NCBI GenBank assembly: GCA_037176705.1
Contig: CM073891.1
Span: 95,415,827-95,479,826 of the forward strand
Direction: 5' to 3'
Origin: Molossus alvarezi
Taxonomy: Eukaryota; Chordata; Mammalia; Chiroptera; Molossidae
Length of the DNA: 64,000 bases
Positions 40,651-52,600 of the stretch are shown in pieces (position 1 is the stretch's first letter; the number at the start of each line of letters is the position of its first letter). The position numbers and the translations under genes were made by a program. The notes under the pieces were generated by a model that ran no database searches, was not told where the DNA came from, and worked only from the letters and a program-made list of their open reading frames with translations.

Positions 40651-43600
40651 GGGGTGGGGTCAGAGAGAAGTCAGCCCTGGGGCTGTCATCTCCCAGCACG
40701 CTGGGATTTGACTGACAAGCTGCCCCAGGTGGGGTCTCCATGGAAGAGCCTGGAGCCTCACCAGGACTTTCTGGGAAACTGCAGCTTTCCCTTCCCCGCC
40801 CTGCTGCGGGGCAGCGAGCCCCGCTCCAGGCCTCATCCTTCCGGAGCGCACCTCTCCCCTCCCCCAAGGCGCTGCCTGACTCCAGCCCCTTGGCTCCACT
40901 GTGGAGGGGCCGGCTCAGAGTAGTGAGGGAAGAAGCAAAAACTGGTTTAGGGGCGGGAGGGAAGAGCCTTGGTTCCCGCTGAGAGGAAGGGAACCATTCC
41001 CCATTTGGGCCAAGTGGCTCACTCCGGCTGATGAGATAAGCTGTCAGCAATTCAGCTGCTGGGCCCCAGGCTGAGGGTGGAGGGGAGGGGGCACAGGCCA
41101 CAGGGGCTGCCCAAACCTGAGTTGGAAAGGGGCTCCCCACTGCTTCCTCTAGTTCCCTCTGTTCCCTTTAGTGGTGGTGAGGAGCTGTCCTGGGGGCCTC
41201 CTCTGGGCATTGTCTCAAGATTTAATTTGTGCAGCATCTGGGCACCTGGGAGGAGGGTCAAAAGACTCCCCGCTTTCCTTTCTAGGAGTGGGGTGGGAGC
41301 CAAAAATTCTACCTGAAGGAGGGGTTATTTAGTCTGGGTTGAAGGACCTGTGTGCTTACCTCCCTCCCCCCTCCCCCATCTCAGCCCCCACCACCCCCTC
41401 AGCCCCTCAGAACAAAGAGACCTCTGAGGCAGCTCTGTCCTGCAGCTGTTCCCCAGTTGCTATTCCTTCTCCCTTAGCCAACAGCCAAGGGAGGGGCTGG
41501 AGGGGACAGCAGCTGTCCCGGCACCTCCCTCGCCCGGCCCTCTCTCCTGCCCCTCCATTTGGGGCCAGAGGCGGTTTCAGGGACTGGCTGTCAGGTTCCT
41601 CCTACCCCTTTGGGGGTATCCCGGGGCAGGCAAAGAAGTGGTGGCTCCGTGTGGGGTGCAAGGGAGGAAGCCTGGCTTGAGCTGAGCTCCCCTCCTCTGC
41701 CTGGCCTCTGAGGAGGGGAGGGAAAGGAAGGTCACTGCCCCCAGAGTAGGTCTCGAGTCCCACCCCTCGCAGATCCGGTGCTGCCCGGCTCAGTGGACCA
41801 CTTGCTGTCTGGCCCACTGCCAGTTGCTGGGGAGAAACCTCTTCCTGCAGTAAATATGAATGACCTCCCTCCCAACACACCCCCACCCCCACCCCCAGCA
41901 GCCTCCAGGCCTCCCTCCCAGGGATCTGGCTCCAGTTTGCCAGAAGCAGTTCTGCAATCACCGACTTCGGAGGCTGTCAGGGCCGGGAGAGGCTGTGGGG
42001 CCCGGGGTGTCAAGACTGTGAAATGCCTTGGGTCTGTGTTTGAAAGGGTGTGCACTGAAGCACCGGGAGGCCGGGAGTGAGTGTGTCATGGAATCTGAAA
42101 GCTGCCAAACCATTGTGCTCCAGTGGAGCCAGGGAGAGAGGGGGCGGGCAGGGTTGCTGCTGGGGAAGGAAGGATGAATCAGTGAAAGGGTGGGGGAGCC
42201 AAGGGGACCGAAGCCCTTGGCCAGAAGGACAGAGAGGCTGAGATTCTTTCACTGGGAGGCAGGTGGGGGTAGGGTGGGAATGCTGGGATTCCCCAGGCCC
42301 CTGGTCTCTTAAAGCTGTCCCTCAAGATCTAGAAAGGAGCAGGAAAAGATGTATAAGGGGCACCTCCACCCTTTCCCATCTCTCAGGGCAACACCAGTAA
42401 ACAAGGCTGAGTCTTCCACCCGCTCCCAACCTCCTAAAACCTGTGCTGGGGAAGCTGATGGATTTCAGTCCAGCACCATCTTTTACAAATAAGCCAGTTT
42501 CCACAGATCTGTACTCTAGGCCATCCCCTGCTCCTGGATATTTCTTACTGGCTGTTAAAGAGGAACTAGGCCTCCCAAATCTTGGGGAACCAGTTCTGGT
42601 CTGTCTTATTCCTCAAAGGAGGGGATGGGCGGAGAGTTTCAGCTTCCGAGACTTTTGGCCACATGGGGGACGTTTCTCCTGGCTCTTGTGAAATCCCACT
42701 GGCCCCCAGCATTTGATAACATGACTTCAAGCCTGTATCAGGAGTATTCCCTGTACCCCTTCCCTTCTTCTAGAACTTTGTTCCAAAAGCTTTTTATGTT
42801 CTTCAGAGTACAGTTTGGTTGGAACCAGGTTAGTCCTTTCTTCCAACTTCGGTTTTTAAAATATTCATTCATTCATCCAGCGTTTATTGAGACCCTACTA
42901 TGCTCAAGGCTCTGAGTATAGAGAGACGAAATACGGTGCAAGAAGCCAGACAAAACAGAGTGCTGTGTGAAATCCTGTGTGATTCCATTTGTATAAAACT
43001 CTAGAAAATGCACACTAATCTATAGTGAGCAAAGGCAGATCAGTTGTTGCCTGGAAGGGGGGACAAAGGAGGGCAGGAGGAGGGATCACAAATGTGCAAA
43101 GGGATCACAAAGGAAACTTTGCGGGCAGGTATGTTTAGTATCTTATAACGATGGCTTTGTGGGTATATACATATTGTCAAAGCTTATCCAGTTGTACTCT
43201 TTAATATGTGAAATGGGTGGTATGTCAAGCATACCTCTAAAACACTGTTAAAAAACTGAAACAAAACGAAACAGTGTCTGCCCCAAAAAGACTTGCATAC
43301 CAGGTGTCTGCAGCCTGATAGGAGACCCACTCAGGTGCTGTGATAGAAGCGAGATTACCCGCTGTAGGCACACACTGGGAAGCAGCCTCATTCTGAAGGG
43401 AAAAAGGAGGGACAATAAGGGATAAAGGGATTGGCTTCTGGGCTGGGCCTTGCAAGAGGGAGGGCATTTGGTAGGAGGCAAGGGAGTGAGGGAGGGCGCT
43501 GTGTGGGCAGAGGGGTCTGTCAGTGGAGGATGGGGCCTTCCTGAACCCAACTTGTCCCCTCCACTCTACAGACAGCAAGGCCATTGTGGATGGGAACCTG

Positions 43601-46600
43601 AAGCTGATCCTGGGCCTGATCTGGACGCTGATCCTGCACTACTCCATCTCCATGCCCATGTGGGAAGACGAGGATGATGAGGATGCCCGAAAGCAGACAC
43701 CCAAACAGCGTCTGCTTGGCTGGATCCAGAACAAGGTGCCCCAGCTGCCCATCACCAACTTCAACCGAGATTGGCAGGATGGCAAAGCTCTGGGCGCCCT
43801 GGTGGACAACTGTGCTCCTGGTGAGTGAGCCAGATGGTACACATGGATCCCTTAGCCTGGAAGGAGAGCTGGGATGAGCTGATGGTACAGAGGCCTGTGA
43901 TGGCCAGAATGCATATCTCGGAGGGGATCAGGACTACTGTAGGGCTGGCCCCCTTCTCCAGCTGAGAATTGCTGTTGGAGTCAGGCCTTTTCCGAGGGGT
44001 ATGCCAGATTCTGCAGTGGCAGAGAAAGGTTTAAACCCCTCTTTTTTTTTTTTTTTTTTTTTTTATCCTCGCCCGAGGACATTTTTCCATTTTTTGTTCA
44101 GGTAGAGTGGGAGGAAGAGAGAGGAACAGAGAGAGAGAGAGAGAGAAACATCGATGTGAAAGGGACACATCGAGTGGCTGCCACCCGCACAACCGACCAG
44201 GGCCGGGGACAAACTGCAACCGAGGTACGCGCCCTTAGCGGGAACCGAACCCGGGTCTCTCAGGACCACAGGTCGCCGCTCTAACCACTGAGCCAAACCG
44301 GCCAGGGCTAAACCCCTCATTTTACAGATAAGGACACAGGCCCAGAGAGGGCAAGTGACTTGTCCAGGATCACACAGCTAGTCTGGGCAGAACTGATCTA
44401 GAGCCCAGAGCCTTGACTCCCTGCTCCATGAACTTCCTACTTTGCCATGTGGTACCATTTCTGAGCTGGGAGAAAGGAAATGTGTTGGGACTTGTAGCAA
44501 GAAGCCCAGGAGTTAGACCCAGAGAAGGCTCTACTTTGTGAGACCCTGGAACAGCTTGAGAAGGAGCTGAGGTTGGCCTGGCACTGCCCAGTAGCAGGTG
44601 ACCCAGCCCTGGCCTGGCCAGGTGGGGACAGCTCAGGGCCCATGAGAAGACTGAGGCACCAAAGTGAGAGTCCTCCCCCACGTGCAGCCCCCTTTCTGAC
44701 CTTCGTCTCCTGAGAAGATAGGTCTCCTTCTCTCCCGGGGAGCCATGGTCCCTTGGGAGAATCCTCTCTCAGCTTGGGGTCAGCTGGGGAGCAGGGAGTG
44801 GGAGGCCGGGTCACCGGCAGCCTGGGAGGCATTCCCAGCTGCTGAGCCATTGCCCGCAGCTGGTGTGGCTGCCAGCAGTGAGCTCAACTGTTCCGGCCAG
44901 TCATGGATTCCGGCCTTCGAGCTGGCCCCTCCCCTCCAATGAGCATCACCTCCCCTCCTCTAGGTCTAGCCTAGACCAAGCATCCCTAACCCCTGGACCC
45001 CTTCACAAGAGTGATCTGGGGCTGCCTTAGCATTCCTTTTGTTAGAAGAGCTGGGTTCTGGGTGACCATAGAGGAGGACTCATCCTCTCCCAACAGGCTC
45101 TTCCATTGCCTCAGTTTCCCTAAGTGGGCAGTTAGGAAGGAGAGGGAGTCTTATGCCCTAAGGTTGATATGGGAAGTGCTTGGAGACGTAGGACTTCAGG
45201 GCTGCTGTGAGGGGACCTCCTCGGGAATGGGCCAGAGGCAAATGTGAGACAGACTGACCTCCTCTGTCCACCCTGAGCAGAATGAGGTGGAGGGGCCTGG
45301 GAGAGGTGCCCTTGCAGGGGTTTGGTGTTGAGGGTCTGCAATGGAGCCTGGGCAGCAGGAGGCTGGCTGGCAGGGCTGGTGCCAGGCCGCGTCAGCCAGG
45401 ACAGAAAGGCCTCATTGTTAGTGCTAGGAAAGACTGCCTGCCTCCAAACAGTGATGGGCATCCCGGCCGATGGGCCATACGTGGGGGGGCAGAAGGCTGG
45501 TGGGAGCGTGTGTGAACCTATCGCCCATGAGGGTGTCGGATGAGCACATGTGCCTCTGGCTCACTGCTTCCCCCTAATCATTATCTCTCTCCACATCTCT
45601 GCAGGCCTCTGCCCTGACTGGGAGGCCTGGGACCCCAACCAACCCGTGCAGAACGCCCGGGAGGCCATGCAGCAGGCGGACGACTGGCTCGGGGTGCCCC
45701 AGGTACACTCGCAGTTTGGGTCAGGGAAGAGGATAGGGACAGGGGACCAAGGTGGGAGGTTGGGTGTATAAGGATACCTGGTAAGGGTGTGGGTGAGAAG
45801 CAGGTGCCAGGTAAGGAGGGCACCCTGTAATGCCTTTCCTTCCTGTGGCAGGTGATTGCCCCTGAGGAGATTGTGGACCCCAACGTGGACGAGCATTCTG
45901 TCATGACCTACCTGTCCCAGTTCCCCAAGGCCAAGCTCAAACCTGGCGCCCCTGTTCGCTCCAAGCAGCTGAACCCCAAGAAGGCCATCGCCTATGGGCC
46001 CGGTACGTGCTGAGCCCCAGCAGCTCTCCGTGGTGAGCTGGGCGCCTGCGGGGACGGCTCTCCCTAAGTAAGCTGCCTCTGCCCTTCGCCCCGCAGGCAT
46101 CGAGCCCCAGGGCAACACCGTGCTGCAGCCCGCCCACTTCACCGTGCAGACGGTGGACGCCGGCGTGGGTGAGGTGCTGGTCTACATCGAGGACCCCGAG
46201 GGCCACACCGAGGAGGTACGGCAAGGCCACTGAGGAGAAAAGGGATTTGTGTGACTTTGGAACCAGGGCCCACCGGCCAACAGCAGGGACGGCCTGGAGA
46301 TGGCTGCCAGAGCCACCTGCTATGCTGGAGAGGGGGAGGCTGCGCCATGGGGGCCACCAGGCACTGCAGGGTCAGCAGGAGCTACAGCCACTGTGACTTC
46401 CACTCTGTTCCCTTCCCAACAGGCCAAGGTGGTTCCCAACAATGACAAAGACCGCACCTACGCCGTCTCCTATGTGCCCAAGGTCGCTGGGCTGCACAAG
46501 GTACCTCCCTCCCACAGGCCTCCCCTGCACTCCACGTCCTGGGAATCATTCACGTCCTAGGCTCTGGACGAGTGGGCCCCTCAGCTCACAGCCCACCCCA

Positions 46601-49600
46601 GGGCACCAGCCACCCCCCCACCCTCTTGGGCTCTGCTCTTCCCCTTCACCCCCTCTCAGAACTGCTCTCCCCTAGAAATAACCTTTGACCCCTGACCCCT
46701 AGGTGACTGTGCTCTTTGCTGGCCAGAATATCGAACGCAGCCCCTTTGAGGTGAACGTGGGCATGGCCCTGGGGGATGCCAATAAGGTGTCAGCCCGTGG
46801 CCCTGGCCTGGAGCCTGTGGGCAATGTAGCCAACAAACCCACCTACTTTGACATCTACACTGCGGGTAAGGCCTGGCTTTAGGGGGAGAGCAGACCCTGA
46901 CTGGGGGTGTGGATGGGGGACTGGCCCAGGGTGAGGGAGCCTCAGGTAGCTGTATGTGGCCAGTGTGGGGCTGACAGCTTTTGTCTGTGGCAGGGGCTGG
47001 CACTGGTGATGTTGCTGTGGTGATCGTGGACCCGCAGGGCCGGCGAGACACAGTGGAGGTGGCCCTGGAGGACAAGGGCGACAGCACGTTCCGCTGCACG
47101 TACAGGCCTGTGATGGAAGGGCCGCACATGGTGCACGTGGCCTTCGCCGGTGCCCCCATCACCCGCAGTCCTTTCCCTGTCCATGTGGCAGAAGGTAACA
47201 GCCCTTTACCTGCCCCCACAACCACCCTTACTGAGGCCAGGACACAGAGAGAATTGTCACCAAATTCTTGGTCTGAGGATTTATGCCAGCCTGTGGGTTG
47301 CGACCCCTTTGGGTCACCTAAGACATAACAGTAGCAAAATTACAGTTATGAAGTAGCAACGAAAATAATTGTATGGTTGGGGGTCACCACAGCATGAGGA
47401 ACTGTATTAAAGGGCCGCGGCATTAGGAAGGCTGAGAACCACTGATTTATGGGAAACAAAGCACTATATCCAGGGGTAGGTGGGGAACCAGCTGAAGGCT
47501 GCAGAAGTGCAGGAGGAACAGCCAGGGGAGGGGCTCTGGAGAGACCTCATCCTGATCATCTCTCCAATCCCTACCCCGAGAAGGATCAGGAGACCACAGT
47601 GAAAGATGTCAGACAGGTGTCACCTTGGAAAGATTGAGGGGGGAAGCAACAGGGCCACATGGTAGAGGCATATATGGTGAGCACTGTACACCAGGCTGTC
47701 AGGTGGAGCCCCCCCTACTTGGTTCTCTCCCTGCCACTCAGAGCCCTCGCCACCACTCACCCCCTCTGTGCCCATCATTCACCAGGCCAAGAGAGTGGCG
47801 CTGCATTAGTGCTGTTGCAGAGCATCTCTTGTTCCATGCTGTTGCCACGTTTTGTGGCATGATTTAGTTTCTAAACTGCTCTGGTGGTTCTGAGAAGGCT
47901 CAGACGGCTCTAGGTGGATGGCCCTGGGGTAGGTGAAGGGCCCTTCCCTGTCTCCCTGTGTTCCACTCTCTGCCCAGGCTCTGCCATGCTTTGTCCCAGC
48001 AGGAAGGGTTTCTTGTAAGGGGCCTGACGTGGGCCTGTGGCTGCTCCTTGCCCAGCATGGCTGCCAGCAGCCTCAATTGTGCTGGGGGCCTCAGGGAGCA
48101 CTGGGGAAGGCTTGCCTGAGGCCATGGACTTGTGGGGAGGTCAGGAGGACTGTGAGGTGGGGGATGAGTAGTGAGGGGCTGAGTCTCTGTCCAGGACCCT
48201 TCAGCACCCCAACCTCCTCACTCCTCTTCTCCCCAGCCTGTAACCCCAATGCCTGCCGCGCCTCTGGGCGGGGTCTGCAGCCCAAGGGCGTGCGTGTGAA
48301 AGAGGTGGCTGACTTCAAGGTGTTCACCAAGGGCGCTGGCAGCGGAGAGCTCAAAGTCACAGTCAAGGGGCCAAGTGAGTGCCAGGGCCCAGGGATGGAG
48401 ATGGGAGAGGAGGTGAACGGGATGGAGACAGTGGGGATGGGGAGCAGAGAGGAATGTGGCCAGTGGTTCTTACTCCCCAAGAGCCCTGACAGTCAGCACC
48501 ATGCCCCCTGGAGGGACTCCAGAGAGACCCTGACCATTGTGAGACCTTAAGCACACGGTCTCCTCTCTGCCTCAGTTTCCCAGTCTGCCAGCTGGGAATG
48601 GTCTTCTCCATCGTAGAAGGGACTGTGGGCTATGATGCACAGGAATGACATGTGGTCCCTGCCCAGCGTGCTGCTTTGCCCATGTAGCAACGCCCTCAGG
48701 CTGGGCCTGGATCCCAAGGAACTGGAACTTACACACCACTGATTCCCACTTCCCTCCTGTCCTCAGAGGGCACAGAGGAGCCCGTGAAGGTGCGGGAGGC
48801 TGGGGACGGTGTGTTCGAGTGCGAGTACTACCCTGTGGTGCCTGGGAAGTATGTGGTGACCATTACATGGGGCGGCTATGCCATCCCCCGCAGGTAAGCA
48901 CCCTGCACCCCCTGCCTTCCTGCCTGGGTCCCCACAGAGTGGAGGAGGCAGCCGGCTGCCTGGGACTCTGAGGGACGGAGATGGGGTAGCTCTGGCGGGA
49001 TACTTCCCAGCACTGACACTGGCTCTCTCTTCGCCCAGCCCCTTTGAGGTACAGGTGAGCCCAGAGGCAGGAGCGCAGAAGGTTCGGGCCTGGGGTCCCG
49101 GTTTGGAAACTGGCCAAGTGGGCAAGTCAGCTGATTTTGTGGTGGAGGCCATCGGCACAGAAGTGGGGACATTGGGTAAGTTACTGGGTGGCAGCAGGTG
49201 GGAATGCTGGGGAGTGGGGTGACAGAGGGATACTTGGGAATGCCTGGGGACCAGAGGTGGGAATGCTGGGGAGTGTTGGGATGAGACAAGGAGATGGGAC
49301 ATGAGGACAGCTAGTTGCCGGGGGAATGACAGGGTGTCCAAGCTGCCTCAAGTGCCCTCTGACCCTCTCTACCTCGCACCCAGGCTTCTCCATTGAGGGA
49401 CCCTCACAGGCCAAGATCGAGTGCGATGACAAGGGAGATGGCTCCTGTGACGTGCGGTACTGGCCCACGGAGCCTGGGGAGTATGCTGTGCATGTCATCT
49501 GTGACGACGAGGACATCCGAGACTCGCCCTTCATTGCCCACATCCAGCCAGCCCCACCTGACTGCTTCCCGGACAAGGTTCGGTCCTATCTTCCATATAC

Positions 49601-52600
49601 TGACCCAGGATGGGGTGACCCAGCCCTCCTCAGTTCCCAGCTCAACCCTCCTCTCTTGCCCCTGCTTAGGTGAAGGCCTTTGGACCCGGCCTGGAGCCCA
49701 CTGGCTGCATCGTGGACAAGCCCGCGGAGTTCACCATTGATGCCCGCGCGGCTGGCAAGGGAGACCTGAAGCTCTATGCCCAGGTGGGACATTGCCCCAT
49801 GTCACTGCCCCTCACTGCTCTGGGCAGGGACCTTGGGGCGGGGGGTGGGCAGGTGAGAGGCAGGGCCTCCAGGCGTCACAAGACTGATTCTTACTGATCC
49901 ATAAGAACTATGAAAAAATTTAAATTTTGTGTTTTCTTACTGACAGCCTTAAAAACATACTTGATCAAAAATATAGTTTTAAACTAATAATTTGCAATTA
50001 AAAGATGATTTGATAGAGTAAGACATTAGTTTCCCAAGTGCATCGACCCTTAGAGGTTCGGGAACGTATTCTTGGGTCCAGGAGGATGATTCTTCTTTAA
50101 GAGGTTCATTATTCAATTTTAGGAACGTTGATTTAGCCCAGCCTCTCTTCTGCCAACACATTTCAGAGACCAAGGCTGAGAGACCAGACCACACAGGTGG
50201 CCAAGAGCCAGGTTTCCTGGCTCCCAGGGTACAGTATGGCCCCCAGAACATGTGGCACTAGGCTCACATGACCTGAGGACTAGGCTGGGGAAGGAGCCTG
50301 TGAGTGTTAGCTGTGGGTAAGGACTGCCTACAGCCAGCAGAGGGCGCCAGTGCTCTGAGGACGCCTGAGCTCAGAACCTTGTTTGGTGATGCCCACAGGA
50401 CGCCGAAGGGTGCCCCATTGACATCAAGGTCATCCCCAATGGCGACGGCACCTTCCGCTGCTCCTATGTGCCCACCAAGCCCATTAAGCACACTATCATC
50501 ATTTCCTGGGGAGGCGTCAACGTGCCCAAGAGCCCCTTCCGGGTATGTCCTCATCCTGCCCTGCCCATTGCCAGGTGCCCCAGAGGGAGGGTGAAGCCCT
50601 ACGAAGTGGTTTCTGTCCCTGGGCCTTTGTCACTGGCCCCCACCTCAAGTCCCCCTCAAAGAGACTAAGGTGGTCCTACTAAGGCCGGGTGGATAGTGCT
50701 GGGGAAGGGGATGGGCCTTGAGGAAGGGCACCGTGCTGAGCAGTGAGCCCTTCCTACAGGTGAACGTGGGAGAGGGCAGTCACCCTGAGCGGGTGAAGGT
50801 GTATGGCCCTGGCGTGGAGAAGACGGGTCTCAAGGCCAACGAGCCCACCTACTTCACCGTGGACTGCAGCGAGGCAGGGCAAGGTTCGCCCGGACTGGGA
50901 GTGGGAGTGGGGGTGGGGCCCAGCCAGGGTCTGAGCTGATGAGGCAAATACTCTGGCTGGAGCTCTATGGGACGTGCAATGTGGGGGAGATTGTTGAGCC
51001 CCCCTCTCACAGCCTGTGCCTGCCTTCTTCAGGCGACGTGAGCATTGGCATCAAGTGCGCCCCTGGTGTGGTAGGCCCTGCGGAGGCTGACATTGACTTT
51101 GACATCATCAAGAATGACAATGACACCTTCACAGTCAAGTACACACCCCCAGGGGCTGGCCGATACACCATCATGGTGCTGTTTGCCAACCAGGTACACC
51201 GCCCTCAACTCCTGGCAGTCATCAGCAGCCTGCACCCTGCCCCCGAGTCTAAGCTGGCAGCTGGAGATGCTGTCGTTGGGGGGCGGGGGTCAATTCCACA
51301 GCTGTTGATTGAGCACTTCTGTGTATGGGCAGGGTGCCCAGAGGAAACAGAGGAGGCTCTTTCAGAGGCTGCTCGTGTCCACCCTGACCGGGCCTTTTCT
51401 TCATCCAGGAGATCCCTGCCAGCCCCTTCCACATCAACGTGGATCCCTCCCATGACGCCAGCAAGGTCAAGGCTGAGGGCCCTGGGCTGAACCGCACAGG
51501 TGGGTGTCTGGGCAGGGACTGGGTATGAGGCTGGCTGGGGTTGGGTTTAGGTGTCCTCAGACCCTCACTACCTTCTTGGGGTGGGCACCCAGGTGTGGAA
51601 GTTGGGAAGCCCACTCACTTCACGGTGCTGACCAAGGGAGCCGGCAAGGCCAAGCTGGACGTGCACTTTGCCGGGGCTGCCAAGGGTGAGGCCGTGCGGG
51701 ACTTTGAAATCATCGACAACCATGACTACTCCTACACCGTCAAGTACACGGCCGTCCAGCAGGTACGCCCACCGTCTCCCGTGCCCCTCCCCTCCTGGCT
51801 GATGGGGACCTGGGTTCCCTTCTTCCATTCGCACAGGGCCAGTTCTGGGAGCCCCTTTCCTGCCTCCCGTCCTCTCTCGCCGCGCATCTCTGAGCCTCAA
51901 GGCCACATCGGCATGTTGCCAGGCTGTGTCTAAGCCACCCGCTTCTCTCCCCCTGCTGTACCCAATAGGGCAACATGGCAGTGACAGTGACCTATGGCGG
52001 AGACCCCGTCCCCAAGAGCCCCTTTGTGGTGAATGTGGCACCTCCACTGGACCTAAGCAAAGTCAAAGTTCAAGGACTGAACAGCAGTAAGTGGGGCAGG
52101 AGATGCCCTTGGAGTGAGGGGTGTCGGGAGGATGGGCTGGAGTGTATGCTCATGGTGTCCCTTGCCCTCTATGCAGAGGTGGCTGTTGGGCAAGAACAGG
52201 CATTCTCTGTGAACACACGAGGGGCTGGCGGTCAGGGCCAACTGGACGTACGGATGACCTCCCCCTCCCGCCGACCCATCCCCTGCAAGCTGGAGCCCGG
52301 GGGTGGAGCTGAAGCCCAGGCTGTGCGCTACATGCCCCCCGAGGAGGGGCCTTACAAGGTGGACATCACCTATGATGGCCACCCAGTGCCTGGCAGCCCC
52401 TTTGCTGTGGAGGGTGTCCTGCCCCCTGACCCCTCCAAGGTGAGAAGATAAAGGCTGATTGGGGCTGGGAGTTGGGGGCTAATGGGGAAGACGGATGAGC
52501 CATAGGGGCAGAAGCTGGAGGGTCTTATGTCCTGGAGTGGGCACAGCCAGGACCCAGGTCAGGGCCATCTCCCACCCCGGGACCTGCCTTTGACAGAGCT

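Larger units (their letters stand above)
39309..43571 (+). other. FLNC: FLNC intron 1 (4.3 kb)
   Basis: GC-rich 5' half, a GT microsatellite (40612-40646), several CAGCTG E-boxes (about 41051, 41444, 41509) and a LINE-1-like 3' end at 42965-43262. A first intron with E-boxes is a plausible muscle enhancer site; no gene seen. Confidence 0.5.
43821..45604 (+). other. FLNC: FLNC intron 2
   Basis: Holds a Ves SINE (44043-44307) with a MIR-like stretch after it (44318-44420). The rest is unremarkable. Confidence 0.6.

Noticed and set aside
40409..41140. 243-codon minus-strand frame in FLNC intron 1
   Set aside because: GC-rich, crosses the GT microsatellite, Pro/Ser-rich without domain features; no promoter or splice support.
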